A stretch of 64,000 nucleotides of DNA from Epithemia pelagica. Lineage: Eukaryota; Bacillariophyta; Bacillariophyceae; Surirellales; Surirellaceae. Shown one piece after another: positions 10,233 through 20,179 of the stretch (positions within the stretch are counted from its first letter, which is position 1; every line of letters starts with the position of its first letter). The notes beneath the pieces are model-generated. The model was not told the origin of the DNA and ran no database searches. It worked only from the letters and a program-made list of their open reading frames with translations. The position numbers and the translations under genes are program-made. The stretch is taken from contig OX337242.1 of the NCBI GenBank assembly GCA_946965045.2, positions 2,807,839 to 2,871,838 on the forward strand, given 5' to 3'.

Positions 10233-11358
10233 ATACCGAATTCCCCAGCGACCAAACCCAGACCCCATCAGTCTGAATTTAGAAAAGAAGAAGATTGGGA
10301 AAGTGAGGCAGAGAGGATACATCGCACCACGTCCAGGTATTCTGTCGCTCACAAGCTTCTTCTCAGTCCCTAAGGGGACGGATGATATACAAATGGTGTA
10401 CGACGGCACCAAAAGTGGCTTGAACCACGCGTTGCACGCTCCTTGGTTCGGACTAGCAACGGTCGACACCATGTTAAGGACGGTAGAAGCGTGTACCTGG
10501 TCAGCCGACAACGATTTCGGGGAGATGTTCCTAAATTTTTGGATACACCCCGAAATCCGCAAGTACACTGGCGTCGACCTTACCACCCTGTTTCCAGAAG
10601 AGATGGAAGACGAGAGCGGTACCAAAGGAAAGCGAAAGTGGGAAACTTGGGTGCGATGTGCCATGGGGGTAACCGTTTCCCCATATCAAACAACCCAATG
10701 TTCACAAAGAGTCAAGCGAATTGTTTTTGGGTGTCGAACAGACCCGGACAACATTTTCCGATGGACCGAAGTTCGGCTGAATCTTCCTGGGAACAACGAT
10801 TATGACCCATCCAAGCCATGGATTTGCAAACTCAGAGAGGATGGACGAATTGCAATTAATGTCCACACGTATGTGGACGACCTCAGAGAAACCGCACCAA
10901 CTCAAGAAGAGGCCTGGTTGGCCGCAAGCACCATGGCCAAAGGATCCGCACATTTCGGCCTCCAAGACGCGGCTAGGAAACGAAGACCGCCAAGTCGGTC
11001 ACCAGGAGCGTGGGCAGGTGCTGTCGTAGAAACCACAGACGATGCGATATACAAGACAGTCTCCCAAGAGCGATGTGATAAGACACGCAACCACATAGCG
11101 TCGTTGAGAGAATGGTCGAAATCCGAAAAGGAGATCGACCGAAAAGAGTTAGAGAAGATAAGAGGGTTCCTGGTCTACGTGTCCTTGACTTACCAAAGTC
11201 TCGTACCGTACTTGAAGGGAGTTCATCTTACCCTTGAATCGTGGAGACCCGACAGAGATGAGGAAGGCTGGAGGTTGAAATCGAAGGAACGGAACGAGCT
11301 TTTGAATGACGCTGAGGTTATAGGAAGATCGTCCAAGGACCGGCGCCAAAGACTGTAA
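10222..11358 (+). CDS. Reverse transcriptase domain of the DIRS-like element
   Basis: Reverse transcriptase signatures appear in order: IAPRPGILSLTSFFSVPKG, MVYDGTKSGLN (finger and palm), FGEMFLNFWIHP, then the catalytic box HTYVDDLRE with the YxDD core. The frame opens at about 10222, before the first Met at 10303, which implies it was translated as a continuation of the upstream frame. It runs out in a stop at 11358 while coding sense continues in another frame into RNase H, so there is a one-base break near 11340. Confidence 0.85.
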   Translation, partial: PPPRYRIPQRPNPDPISLNLEKKKIGKVRQRGYIAPRPGILSLTSFFSVPKGTDDIQMVYDGTKSGLNHALHAPWFGLATVDTMLRTVEACTWSADNDFGEMFLNFWIHPEIRKYTGVDLTTLFPEEMEDESGTKGKRKWETWVRCAMGVTVSPYQTTQCSQRVKRIVFGCRTDPDNIFRWTEVRLNLPGNNDYDPSKPWICKLREDGRIAINVHTYVDDLRETAPTQEEAWLAASTMAKGSAHFGLQDAARKRRPPSRSPGAWAGAVVETTDDAIYKTVSQERCDKTRNHIASLREWSKSEKEIDRKELEKIRGFLVYVSLTYQSLVPYLKGVHLTLESWRPDRDEEGWRLKSKERNELLNDAEVIGRSSKDRRQRL

Positions 11359-11393
11359 GGAAGGCTCGTTGTTTTGATGACGACGTCAGGGCA

Positions 11394-12404
11394 ATGTCCG
11401 ATTTAACAGCCTCTGAACAACCTCCAAAGCTCTTGGCCAGACCAAAGAAGGGAGCAAGCGTAGTAATTATATTCGGGGATGCCTCGGGCGAAGGATTCGG
11501 CTCATCCCTTTGGGTGTACGGCTCGGATGATGTTGAAACTGAACATGGGTTATGGACCCGGGAATATGGCGCTCGGTCGTCAAATTTCAGAGAACTTTAT
11601 AACCTGATTCTGCGGCTAGAGTCCTTGGTTGCATGTGGCAGTTTGAAACAAGGGACGGAAGTATTTATGTTCACGGACAACTCGACAGCCGAGGCCGCGT
11701 TCTATCGAGGAACCTCCTCAACAAGACTGCTGTTTGAACTGGTTCTAAGAGCAAGAAAGTTAGAGATGAACGGTAACATTTTCATGCGAGTGGTCTGGGT
11801 GGCGGGTACTCGGATGATATCTCAAGGCACAGATGGACTGTCCAGAGGTGACTTAATGACAGGAGTCATGTCGGGAAATTCAATGCTGTTTTACGTACCT
11901 TTGAACAAGTCGTGTGAAGAGAGACAGCCTGGTGTGGTCGATTGGCTTATCAGAACGTCAGGAACGGGGTTTTGGAATCTTCTGGACCCACAAGATTGGT
12001 ATGACAAGGGTTTCGAGCGCGGAAGATTCGTCTGGGCGCCACCGCCCGCAATAGCCGACGTCGCAGTAGACTTACTTTGCGATTCGAACCACATACGCCC
12101 CGACAATGCCCACATTTTCGTTTGTCCAGCGCTCATGAGCAATCGCTGGCGCAAGAAACTGGGAAAGGTTGCAGACTTTGTCTTCACCATTCCGGTTGAT
12201 TGTGACATCTGGAGCAAAGAGCAACATGAACCTCTAATAGCTGCGTTTGTTTGCCCTCATTTATCTTCCAGGCCATGGCAAGTCTCCAAAGCAAACAGAG
12301 TATTGGATGAGACAAGAACTGCCCTGTCTGAAATGTGGGCATCCGGTCCACCCACTGATGGGCGTTGTTTGCGCAAATTATGGACGTACCAGGGGTACGA
12401 GTAA
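11394..12404 (+). CDS. RNase H domain and linker of the DIRS-like element
   Basis: The RNase H fold is indicated by IIFGDASGEGFG (first catalytic Asp), FRELYNLILRLE (Glu helix), FMFTDNSTAEAAF (Asp) and the C-terminal GTDGLSRGDL. The order and spacing match the RNase H of DIRS/gypsy-type retroelements, including the TDGLSRG end typical of DIRS. The frame continues past the domain and terminates at 12404, while likely coding sense shifts to another frame at about 12300. Confidence 0.8.
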   Translation: MSDLTASEQPPKLLARPKKGASVVIIFGDASGEGFGSSLWVYGSDDVETEHGLWTREYGARSSNFRELYNLILRLESLVACGSLKQGTEVFMFTDNSTAEAAFYRGTSSTRLLFELVLRARKLEMNGNIFMRVVWVAGTRMISQGTDGLSRGDLMTGVMSGNSMLFYVPLNKSCEERQPGVVDWLIRTSGTGFWNLLDPQDWYDKGFERGRFVWAPPPAIADVAVDLLCDSNHIRPDNAHIFVCPALMSNRWRKKLGKVADFVFTIPVDCDIWSKEQHEPLIAAFVCPHLSSRPWQVSKANRVLDETRTALSEMWASGPPTDGRCLRKLWTYQGYE

Positions 12405-13815
12405 ATTGTGCACAAGCGTTTGGCATGCCGGTTGTTATCGCCAAGATGACCGAGACAGATTTCCCATATTGGAGGCCGGCGATTTGGACGATGCATTGTT
12501 GGATACAGAGGGACATGGCGAATTGGAAGATGACGAAAATCGCTTCAGAGAAGCGAGAGATGGAGACCATCTCATGTGCCCCTTTCAGTGCGACTCATGC
12601 ACTTTTTATAACTTAAAGGGACGATATGCCAGAGAAGACTCGGAGCAAGACATGTTGTTAGCGGTGTGCATCCGTCGAGCAATTTTAGATTCCTTTTGGT
12701 CGAGAGAAAGATCAACCGTAGAGAAGAACACAAGAGAAATGAAGAATTTGCGAAACTTGGGCGAGTCAATTGGGCTTGATGAGCCATTGCCCGAGCGTGG
12801 CCCATTCCCAATCGGCGACACCCAGGGGGTTGGGATCGCCAGCTTGATGCTCATGAAAACCTTGAGTGTTGGAAGAAACGCAAAACACATACAATACGAG
12901 ACGGCAAGAAAAGTAAGGTCAGTGGTGTCCAACTTTGCTCACACGTTGCCAGGATACACTGGATTGTCGACCATGGGAGGAAGCGACCGATCATCGATGA
13001 TGTTCACTGCCAGTCCCACGAACTCCCTGTGGTTCAAAAGATTTATGGCTGGGTGTCACCGGAGAATGGGTGACGTCTGGATTCCAGACCGAGCAGTTAC
13101 GTTAGACGAAGTTCACTGTGGATTGGATATCTTGGAGGGGGAATGGAAGAAATCACCACAAGGACAATGACGACTGGAGCTAGCTCTTACCGGTGCATTG
13201 GTGGTAATTGGATTCTGTGCGGCATTAAGAGGCGAAGAAATACCGCAGGTTGATGTTGGATTGCTGCGAAAATACTGGATGGAGGGCATTAATTACACAC
13301 CTGCTCCGCACATCCCTCTGGCACTCGCTGGCCGTTTCAAGCAGACGGACGGCACCTTTTGCCTTTACATCCAACCGCTGGCCATCAAGACAGGATCTGG
13401 AATAGAAATACGGGTATGGATCGGACGTGCTATCAAAGAGTTGGAACTGAGGAAAGTAACCTCAGGACCCATGTTTCGCCGAACAGACAAGACAGGAAAA
13501 ACCAGACGAGCGCTAGTGGGAGACCTGGATCACCTGTTCCATAGTCTATGGAAGCGCATTCAACATCGAAGACCAGACTTGATGGCGGACAATATCAAAG
13601 TCGATGAGGTGTACAGCGCGAGGCGATCTTTCAGACGAGGAGCCACCACAACTGCACAAAACCGAAAGATCAAGACCGAGGTAATTGAAATGAACAATAG
13701 ATGGCGGAAACACATTCGGAGCCGAGGAGTCTTGCCCGGAATGACAATGCTGGAGAGATACTCCGACGCGAAGACTGCAGTGGAAGCCTTGATTCAATTC
13801 TCAGCCGGAATGTAA
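12300..13815 (+). pseudogene. Zinc-binding linker and tyrosine recombinase, split by TGA at 13168
   Basis: A Cys/His cluster (CLKCG, WHAGC, CPFQCDSC) precedes the recombinase and may bind zinc. After the in-frame TGA (13168-13170) the same frame continues into LTGALVVIGFCAALRGEE, which carries the first catalytic Arg. RRSFRRGATTTA (second box) and LERYSD with the nucleophilic Tyr follow. The R...R..R...Y arrangement matches the integrases of DIRS elements. A CGA-to-TGA change would explain the stop. It functions in integration of the circular DNA copy; as written, the catalytic domain is separated from its N-terminal part. Confidence 0.75.
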
Positions 13816-14659
13816 GAATGGAGAAACAAGAGAGGAGTAAGAGCAAGGACAACAAGAAGCAGCGAAGCAGAGAAGACGAAGACAAGAAAGAGAAATTACT
13901 TGCATGACCGAAATGGGGGAATTGGCTCGGCTCAACTCTTCGGAGTTGGCCTAGCTCGCTTGTCGTTGCCAGCTTGCCTGATGATAATCATGTATGAAAT
14001 CCTCCAAACGTTGACCAGGGCTTGGCAGCTCATGGAATATACGGCAGAGAACTTGTGAAGATATTTCGAGGTGTCTCTGGCTCCGTACTGGGGTTTGGAT
14101 TGGGATGGATTCTTGATTGGATTCACACTCGCGCGTAACGGACAGACCATGCCAGGATCCGAGTCCTGACATGACTGGAGCGAATCACGATTCTCGCCTA
14201 CCTTGGGAAAGGAGGGTGGAGGGCATAGCCCCCCCCCCCCATAGTATTGGTATGCATAGTAATAAATGTGTTATATCTATTTGGATGTGAGTTTGCACAC
14301 GAGATCGTTGAGGAAGCACGACCGTTGGATGAGAAGCGAGGAACTAGTACCGGATAGCGGCTTGGCGGAGCCAACAAGGGGAACCACACATCGCCCGCCT
14401 CGCCAGTAAAATCACCAAACCGTCGCCCCGCTCGCAGCCATGCGAACCACCATCTAGCCATCACACATCTCACCACCCTGCTCTACAAAAAAGGTCCGCA
14501 TCGAACACAGCGGTAGCAGATGTCCACAACAAACAACACACCATCGCCACCCAACAGCAACACCACACGTCTATCCAGCACGACAAAAAGCGCACGGACC
14601 TTTGTCCCAGCGCCACCTCGCCTTTTATTGGGCACCAACAACCATCCAAACGAGTAGTA

Positions 14660-15083
14660 TTGTAGTCACCTTTTGTGTAGTACCGAAATGCCGGATTGGA
14701 TTCACCAATGCCTCCTCTTGACACTCCAAGTGTTGCACCAGTACCCCGAGTTGAAAGAGGCTTGGTCCACCTTTTGACAATACTTGGAGTCCCACAATGG
14801 ATTTTTTTGGCAAACCGGCCACACGGCGGGAATGTGTTGTGGGCGAGTCAAGACCCAGAGATGAGAGTGCGCGGAACGTGCACCACGGATTTGACTCTGT
14901 GTGTTTGGAGGCCCGGGATCGGACAAGAAACCACGACGGATCCCCATAACAATTACAACAACCAGACCGCATTTGTTCTTGTCACACTGGACGAAAGAAG
15001 AATGACATACTCTCAACGACAACTTTCATCGCAACAAACTAGAAATCGTACCTTGGTTTTTGATTCGCAACAGGAGGCGTAGT
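14660..15083 (+). pseudogene. Degenerate GT32-like transferase tail, copy B
   Basis: Peptides TEMPDWIHQCLLLTLQV and ESHNGFFWQTGHTAGMC match the tail of the capsular-polysaccharide/GT32-like transferase (TEMPYFIFQCMFTLQV, RPHNGYWKTGKTAGMC). A TGA interrupts the frame after WSTF, and a shift follows. The same stop is present in copy C (25826-26253), so it predates the duplication. It lies between the DIRS-like right border and kelch copy B. The stretch 14353-14659 is part of the same duplicated block, with no gene that I can support. Confidence 0.7.
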
Positions 15084-15378
15084 GTAACAAAGAACAACAA
15101 CAACAAAGAAGAGCACTACCTAGTACGATGTTATGCTTCTGTCTTTCTTGGAACGAGAATCCTCCTCCAGTATTGACCAACTAGTAGATCAGGATTCACG
15201 CCAACAACAAAAGACCAGACAAATCTCTTTGTTTTGTGGCACCGCATTGCAGTCGGGTCGCCAATTATGTGGTCGCAATGGCATGAAGAAAACAATACAA
15301 TTACTGTTTGAGAGTAAAATGATAAATGCTAGAGTTCCGCTAATGTTAGGACATACATGCAAAAATACGTTGCAAATT

Positions 15379-16599
15379 TCAAGTTCCATCCTTCCCGTCA
15401 TCACCACGGTGCGTCTTGGACCTTGCGCGTTTACGAGCTGTTGTCGAGGAAGTGAAGGGGGGAAAATGAGCATCTCCGATGCCCATTCCTTCCCGAAAAT
15501 GATGCCATCCGTTAAGTTGCTGCTCACAGAGTCGACGAAAACACCACGTATGCTTGTCCAGTAGTGGTAATGTCGCACAGGTAGGGTTCTGAGATCCACC
15601 AATCACGGCAACATGGTTGGCAACAGTCACCATACTGCAACCACTGCGAGAATTCGCGAATGGTGGGAGATTCCACACGTGGTTGCGGTGCGTATCCAAG
15701 ACTTGCACGGTTGAATCGGCTCGTCCTCCCGCCACCACCAGACAAGATCCCACGGCAACCACAGCACAAGACCTTCGTGCATTGGAAAGCACCAAATCAG
15801 AATGAGTGGTCCAGGTGGGTGAGAAAAAAATGAACGTCGAGCCAGTTTCCTTTTCAGTCTCATCACTGTCAAAGGGTGTTGTGCCGTCCAAATACTCCAC
15901 CAAGTCAAGATTGCCATGCTCATTACGGCCTCCAACGACAAAGATGCGGTGACCAATAACCGCACTGGCACATAATTGTCGAGGAACAGCCATGGATGGT
16001 CCAGCAGTGACAATGTGATTGTTGGTATCAATAATATCCACTGACGACAAAAATTGATCGTTGTAATAGCCACCCATTACAACGATGTATCGGTTGTGAA
16101 CCGCGACAGCACAACATCCTGATCGTCCCATTGATAAGCGACATGTCAATGTTGTCCAATGACTATCCTGAGTGGTGGTGGTTGTTAAGGATGATCGAAG
16201 CAAATCATTGCCATCAATTCGCTCAATACAATCCAAAGGTCCTCGCCTGTATCCTCCCATCACGTACACGCTGCCATTGCAAGCAACAGCGGCATGATCG
16301 TCACGTTTCTTGCTCATGGGTGGTCCTTCTCGCCATTGCTTGTCTGGGTCTGATAGATTCAATACAAGAACTGAATCCGTGGTACCTTGGCCTTGTTGCC
16401 ATCCTCCCAACACGACGACCGTCTGCCCCCTGTTATTGTTGCTATCGTTTTCCGTATCGGGATGGTCCAGTACGACCGAAGCATGATCCAAACGCCATCC
16501 ACCCTGGAGAGGAGGCCAGTCCTCGAAGTTCCATTGTGCTGTCTCTTCCAAAAGAACAAGGCCCGACTGCCATGCCCGTTCTTTCAGTGTTCTTGTCAT
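15379..16599 (-). CDS. Kelch-repeat protein, copy B
   Basis: A 406-residue protein from the Met that begins MTRTLKERAW, the start shared by all three copies. The frame stays open upstream to 16854, but that extension is not conserved in copy C. Six kelch-type blades are visible: VVVLGGW, VYVMGGY, IVVMGGYY, IFVVGGR, LVVAGGR and VAVIGGS, then a basic Arg/Lys-rich C-terminal end that could be a nuclear localisation signal. The order of six blades suggests a closed propeller. Function beyond protein interaction is unknown. This copy is intact. Confidence 0.8.
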   Translation of the reverse strand: MTRTLKERAWQSGLVLLEETAQWNFEDWPPLQGGWRLDHASVVLDHPDTENDSNNNRGQTVVVLGGWQQGQGTTDSVLVLNLSDPDKQWREGPPMSKKRDDHAAVACNGSVYVMGGYRRGPLDCIERIDGNDLLRSSLTTTTTQDSHWTTLTCRLSMGRSGCCAVAVHNRYIVVMGGYYNDQFLSSVDIIDTNNHIVTAGPSMAVPRQLCASAVIGHRIFVVGGRNEHGNLDLVEYLDGTTPFDSDETEKETGSTFIFFSPTWTTHSDLVLSNARRSCAVVAVGSCLVVAGGRADSTVQVLDTHRNHVWNLPPFANSRSGCSMVTVANHVAVIGGSQNPTCATLPLLDKHTWCFRRLCEQQLNGWHHFREGMGIGDAHFPPFTSSTTARKRARSKTHRGDDGKDGT

Positions 16600-17049
16600 G
16601 GTCACGGCGCTGACAAGAAATTGCGGCACGAGAAGTATTTGTGAGCAACGCGTGGAAGCTTTGCCGCGTGTGGAAAAGGTGTGCCTGTCCTGCGTACGAT
16701 GGTGAAGGGCATTCAATCGCACATAGAATTCATGACACGCCCCCAAAAGTATCTTCTGTGCTGCGCAAGATACGACGACATAACAAGAGGTCCTTTTGTA
16801 CGATGAAGAGGTCCACAGATCGACAATCCCTAATTTCCAAGTCATCTCGTCCACGCCATTGATGGAACACCATAATTCCCTTGGTCCTATACAGTCTGTT
16901 CACAACGACGACAACAACAACAACAACAGAGAGAGTGGTCTTCGTTTGATGCAATGAACCGAAAAAGTGATCTTCTTGATGCGAGTGGGCATCATATAGT
17001 GAAGGAAGCAAGGCCACAAGTACAACTACACAAAAACTAGAATCCGACG

Positions 17050-17550
17050 ACATGATGGACCAGAAGGAGCATGATGTCATTCATCCCATTGTGACTCGCT
17101 TCCCGTGCTGCATTAGCAGCAGACGCCTGCATTCGTCTTCTTTGGATCGCTTTCGAAAATGTCACATGGATGTGGTTGGATCGCAAGGGCTGGTCCCCTA
17201 TGCCATTATTGATACCAACTCCATCAATCATCTTTATGGGAGAGCCAAAACCGTCTCGTGCCGTCTTCGCCAGTTGTCAGCAATGCTCGCGCATGTGGTC
17301 CAATGATTGTGGCAGACGCATATCGCACTGGCTCAATGGCCTCCGTTCGCCAAGGTGGGTCTCAGGACCGGTGGCTGCTACATTTTGCCAATGGGTGATG
17401 TTGTCGTCTTGATTGGAAACCGCAAGAGCTCAAGGAACCAAAAGTGGACCGGGGGAGTCGTCGCTTGGATCCACCTGGCGTCGAGAACGTACAAGAGTTT
17501 TGTGTGTCCGGTTCCGGCAAAACGACCTACAGCCAAAATAGAGCCAACCT
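17050..17550 (+). pseudogene. Decayed duplicated tract after kelch copy B
   Basis: Homologous to 1670-2035 and 28010-28500. In one frame the peptide NARACGP-IVADAYRTG-SVRQGGSQDRW can be followed across copies, but frames shift repeatedly. I cannot name the parent gene. A second copy of its first 70 bases (CGACATGATGGACCAGAAGG) recurs at 17768, and likewise at 28731, so the tract itself contains an old internal duplication. 17551-17967 holds only this material. Confidence 0.4.
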
Positions 17551-17967
17551 AGATGAGGATATCACGACAAACAAGAGAAGCCAGTCTCGCGAATGAACAA
17601 TTAATCAACATTCCTGTCCTGCTCGTGACAAGGCTTTGTTGGATGAGTTCGTGTTGCTTGTTGTCGCTTTCTGATTCTGCTGCTTAGTTCGAGGTACAAA
17701 GATTGTCGTGGCGGAGTGGTGATGGAACCAAGGTCACAAGCACAACTACATAGAGACGAGAATCCGACGACATGATGGACCAGAAGGAACATGATGTCAT
17801 TCATCTCATACTGACTCGCTTCCTTGTTGCATTATAGCAGCAGACGCCTGCATTTGAGGAGACAAAGCAGCAAGAGGACGAACAAGAGTAAATGTTAGGA
17901 GCGATCACGAAGAGAGGAACGTTCATCGGCAAGATGGAATGACCGAAATCAAAGGAGAAGACGGCGA

Positions 17968-18382
17968 CAACCATGGTCAAGGTTCGATGGAACCACGGAG
18001 TCGACTCGTTGCCCGTGGAGGAGGAGAAACTGCTGTTGGTCGACGGCTGGATGATGGTTCCTCGTTGTTCTTGTTGTTGGTTCTTGGTGGCCGGAACGTT
18101 GTGATTTGATTGGACCAAAGCTTGTGGCGGTGGTTGTGGTTCCTGGTTTGGTTGTGGTTCTCCTCCTCGTGTTGGTGGGAAATATTTCCACAGGTCCATT
18201 AGGAGGAACACTGCCACCACCGACACCACCACCAATGCGTTTCGTACGGCTGGTAGAGTCACTCGTCGCTGCCCTTGTTGTTGTGGTGTGGTACTGCTAG
18301 GAGTCGTTTGACTTGGATTCCTAGTTTGTGACCAGCGATGCCGCATGTGAGCGGACGCGGAGAAGGATGGGAAGGACGACAT
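17968..18382 (-). pseudogene. N-terminal fragment of the GT11-like fucosyltransferase, copy B
   Basis: This holds the start (MSSFP), the basic end, the membrane anchor and the stem up to PWFHRTLTMVV. Homology to the complete gene at 4208-5833 then ends at about 17968. Beyond it the sequence is the decayed tract seen at 28860-28930 in copy C. A deletion has therefore fused that tract to the middle of the transferase gene, removing the WD gene and the transferase catalytic domain that lie between them in copy C. The frame continues by chance to 17801. Confidence 0.8.
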
Positions 18383-18490
18383 GGTCCTGTGGAACAGAGA
18401 ATCACACAGTGATGAGAGGAGAGGATGATGCCCGTCGTTTCTGTCGTCTCGTCTAGAGCTGAGTGGGTACATGAGGCCAATCCTTTACCA

Positions 18491-18498
18491 CTTGCAAA
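18491..18498. repeat. hAT target site duplication, left (CTTGCAAA)
   Basis: Perfect 8-bp direct repeat with 25414-25421, immediately outside the terminal inverted repeat. Eight base pairs is the hallmark length for hAT transposons. Confidence 0.95.
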
Positions 18499-18512
18499 CA
18501 GGGTGTGGAAGT
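18499..18512 (+). repeat. hAT terminal inverted repeat, left
   Basis: Fourteen bases starting CAGGG, perfectly complementary to 25400-25413. CAGGG starts are common among hAT termini. Confidence 0.95.
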
Positions 18513-18519
18513 TGGAAAA

Positions 18520-18920
18520 TCAGCCATTAGACTTAACTTCCCAACTAATAATTCATTAGACAGTTTACTGTGATGCGACTTGTACCCACTAGTTAGTTCA
18601 ACATGTATGATTAAATTAACTTAAACTAATCAAATCACAAAACCACGATACAGAATGAACTTGCAACTAATAGTCTAACACGACTTAGGTACTAACTTGA
18701 CTAGATTAAATATGGTTCCAATGAAGAACCTGCCACTTAACTTAGACTAACTTTGAAAGTCGTAGTTTCTTTTCTGAGTCTGCAACTAGACTAAGCAAGT
18801 CCAAGTTGCAACTTTGCCCCTTGTAATTAAACTTCATCCCTCTGTCACCTCCATAGTTACAACTATTAGTTGCAACTTCTTTGTTGTCGTAGTCACAAAC
18901 AACAACTTTTATTCAGAGGA
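18520..18920. repeat. hAT subterminal repeat region, left
   Basis: AT-rich, without a gene, and dense in short motifs of the form TTGCAACT, AACTTAG and ACTAACTT in both orientations. Subterminal arrays of short motifs are typical transposase-binding regions in hAT elements. The right side (25030-25380) has matching TTGCAACT and ACTTGCAA motifs. The target octamer CTTGCAAA resembles the same motif. Confidence 0.65.
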
Positions 18921-19208
18921 ACCATTCACTCTTATCTGTTTCTACGTATTTATTCACACTCTTCCTGCACATATTTACCAATATCACTCCCAGAGGAGTA
19001 GAACGTTCACGACTCACGACAGAGGTTCAACCAACACTCACAACTCACAACTCTCAACCTCTCAACATTCACCAATCCACTGTCACCTGTCACCTTTACC
19101 TCTGTTCCTTTCCATCAACGACACAACCTTCAGTTTTCCCGCCCTTCTCATTTCTCTGCCACTATTATTTCCCCATCCCCAACCCCATGCATCTAATATT
19201 CAAGTACA

Positions 19209-20158
19209 ATGGAAGCATCAGATGACCGTACAATCAACCTTGATGTGACTTGTCACCAAGTCATCACTGTGACCCATATTCCAATGTCGTTCATGACCAT
19301 GATGCTAGAGGACTCAACTTTGTTAACCACTCCCTTGGAAAAGGCGACACAAGACTTGGCAATGGAGAACATAAAAGATGTGGTGTTGCTGTGGCTTACC
19401 CGGTACAATGGAAGTCTGCACTACCAACAAGTCGACTATCCATCCAACACAAGCCACCCTTGTTTATCTCCAAGTCGCATGTCATTCGAAAGCTTACTGA
19501 ACACTGTCTGTCGAATAGTGTTTACGGGTCTGTATTCCCAAGAAGATGACTCATTCCAAGTCACATACGAGATGAACCCCCCCCCACCGACGACCTCCCC
19601 TTCATCTCCATTGAAGGAAAATGCCGACCAATATTTTCTTTGCCTTGCTCCAATGGTCTCAGAGCTTTTCAAAAATTCAATGCCGATTACCATCAGCAAA
19701 ACAACTACACTAAACTTTCCGTGGAATGGAATCTTCTAACCTGGATGACCCGACACAATGCCAGAATCCAGGTTAGAAATTCCTTTGACCTACGGACGGA
19801 GTGTCCTATTTGTATTAGTCCAAGCATCGACATCGTTGTTGAGGACATTGTTGCGCATACTAAGAAGAGCACGAAGGAGGATGACCCTTACTCAATGAAA
19901 CTGGATACAACGACGTCCCCTCCTCCTATTGATACAAGTCCTCCATCAACTCCAGTTGCCAAAGCTTCTCAATCTACCATGGGCCCAAATAGCAACAACG
20001 CTTCTACTTCTGTCACCCATGAATATTGGGCTTCTTCTCCCGTCATTGATGAATATTGGACCAAGCGACAATTTTCCCCCACTGCCCATGTCTTGACTCG
20101 GCAAAGAAAAACTGTTCTCTGCCATGCTTTATTGCAATCATGTGCCGCCAAGGAATAG
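19209..20158 (+). pseudogene. hAT passenger gene, N-terminal part (frameshift at C9)
   Basis: A coding frame starts at MEASDDRT (19209) and, after a nine-C run at 19577-19585, coding sense moves to another frame that runs to a TAG at 20156-20158. The second part begins around DDLPFISIEGKCRP and includes WNLLTWMTRHNAR, CPICISPSIDIVVED and a Ser/Thr/Pro-rich stretch. I recognise no family. The frame after the TAG is the same and becomes the HhH-GPD protein, so this may be the N-terminal domain of one protein of about 610 residues. Alternatively the TAG is the true end of a separate gene. 18814-19248 also has an open frame of low-complexity composition, which I read as leader. Confidence 0.5.
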
Positions 20159-20179
20159 ATAGTCTATGGCGACAGACAC

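Larger units (their letters stand above)
6036..14352 (+). mobile_element. DIRS-like tyrosine-recombinase retroelement
   Basis: The gene order is gag-like, pol N-terminal region, reverse transcriptase, RNase H, then tyrosine recombinase, which is diagnostic of the DIRS order. Borders come from comparison with the unoccupied paralogous site near 25510-25545. The left flank ends at CCG (6033-6035) and the right flank resumes at CCG (14350-14352). A shared triplet with no longer target duplication fits integration by a tyrosine recombinase. Frame breaks at about 10222, about 11340 and about 12310, and a TGA at 13168, make it defective as read. I could not identify the inverted or split terminal repeats typical of the group. 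6036-6458 (5' end) and 13816-14349 (3' end, with a C13 tract near 14230) show no gene. Confidence 0.8.

Noticed and set aside
15379-16854. Longer N-terminal extension of kelch copy B
   Set aside because: The extra 85 codons are not conserved in copies A and C, which are shifted or stopped there.
18814-19248. A 144-codon open frame at the left side of the hAT
   Set aside because: Low-complexity Thr/His/Ser composition and overlap with the better frame from 19209; probably leader sequence.
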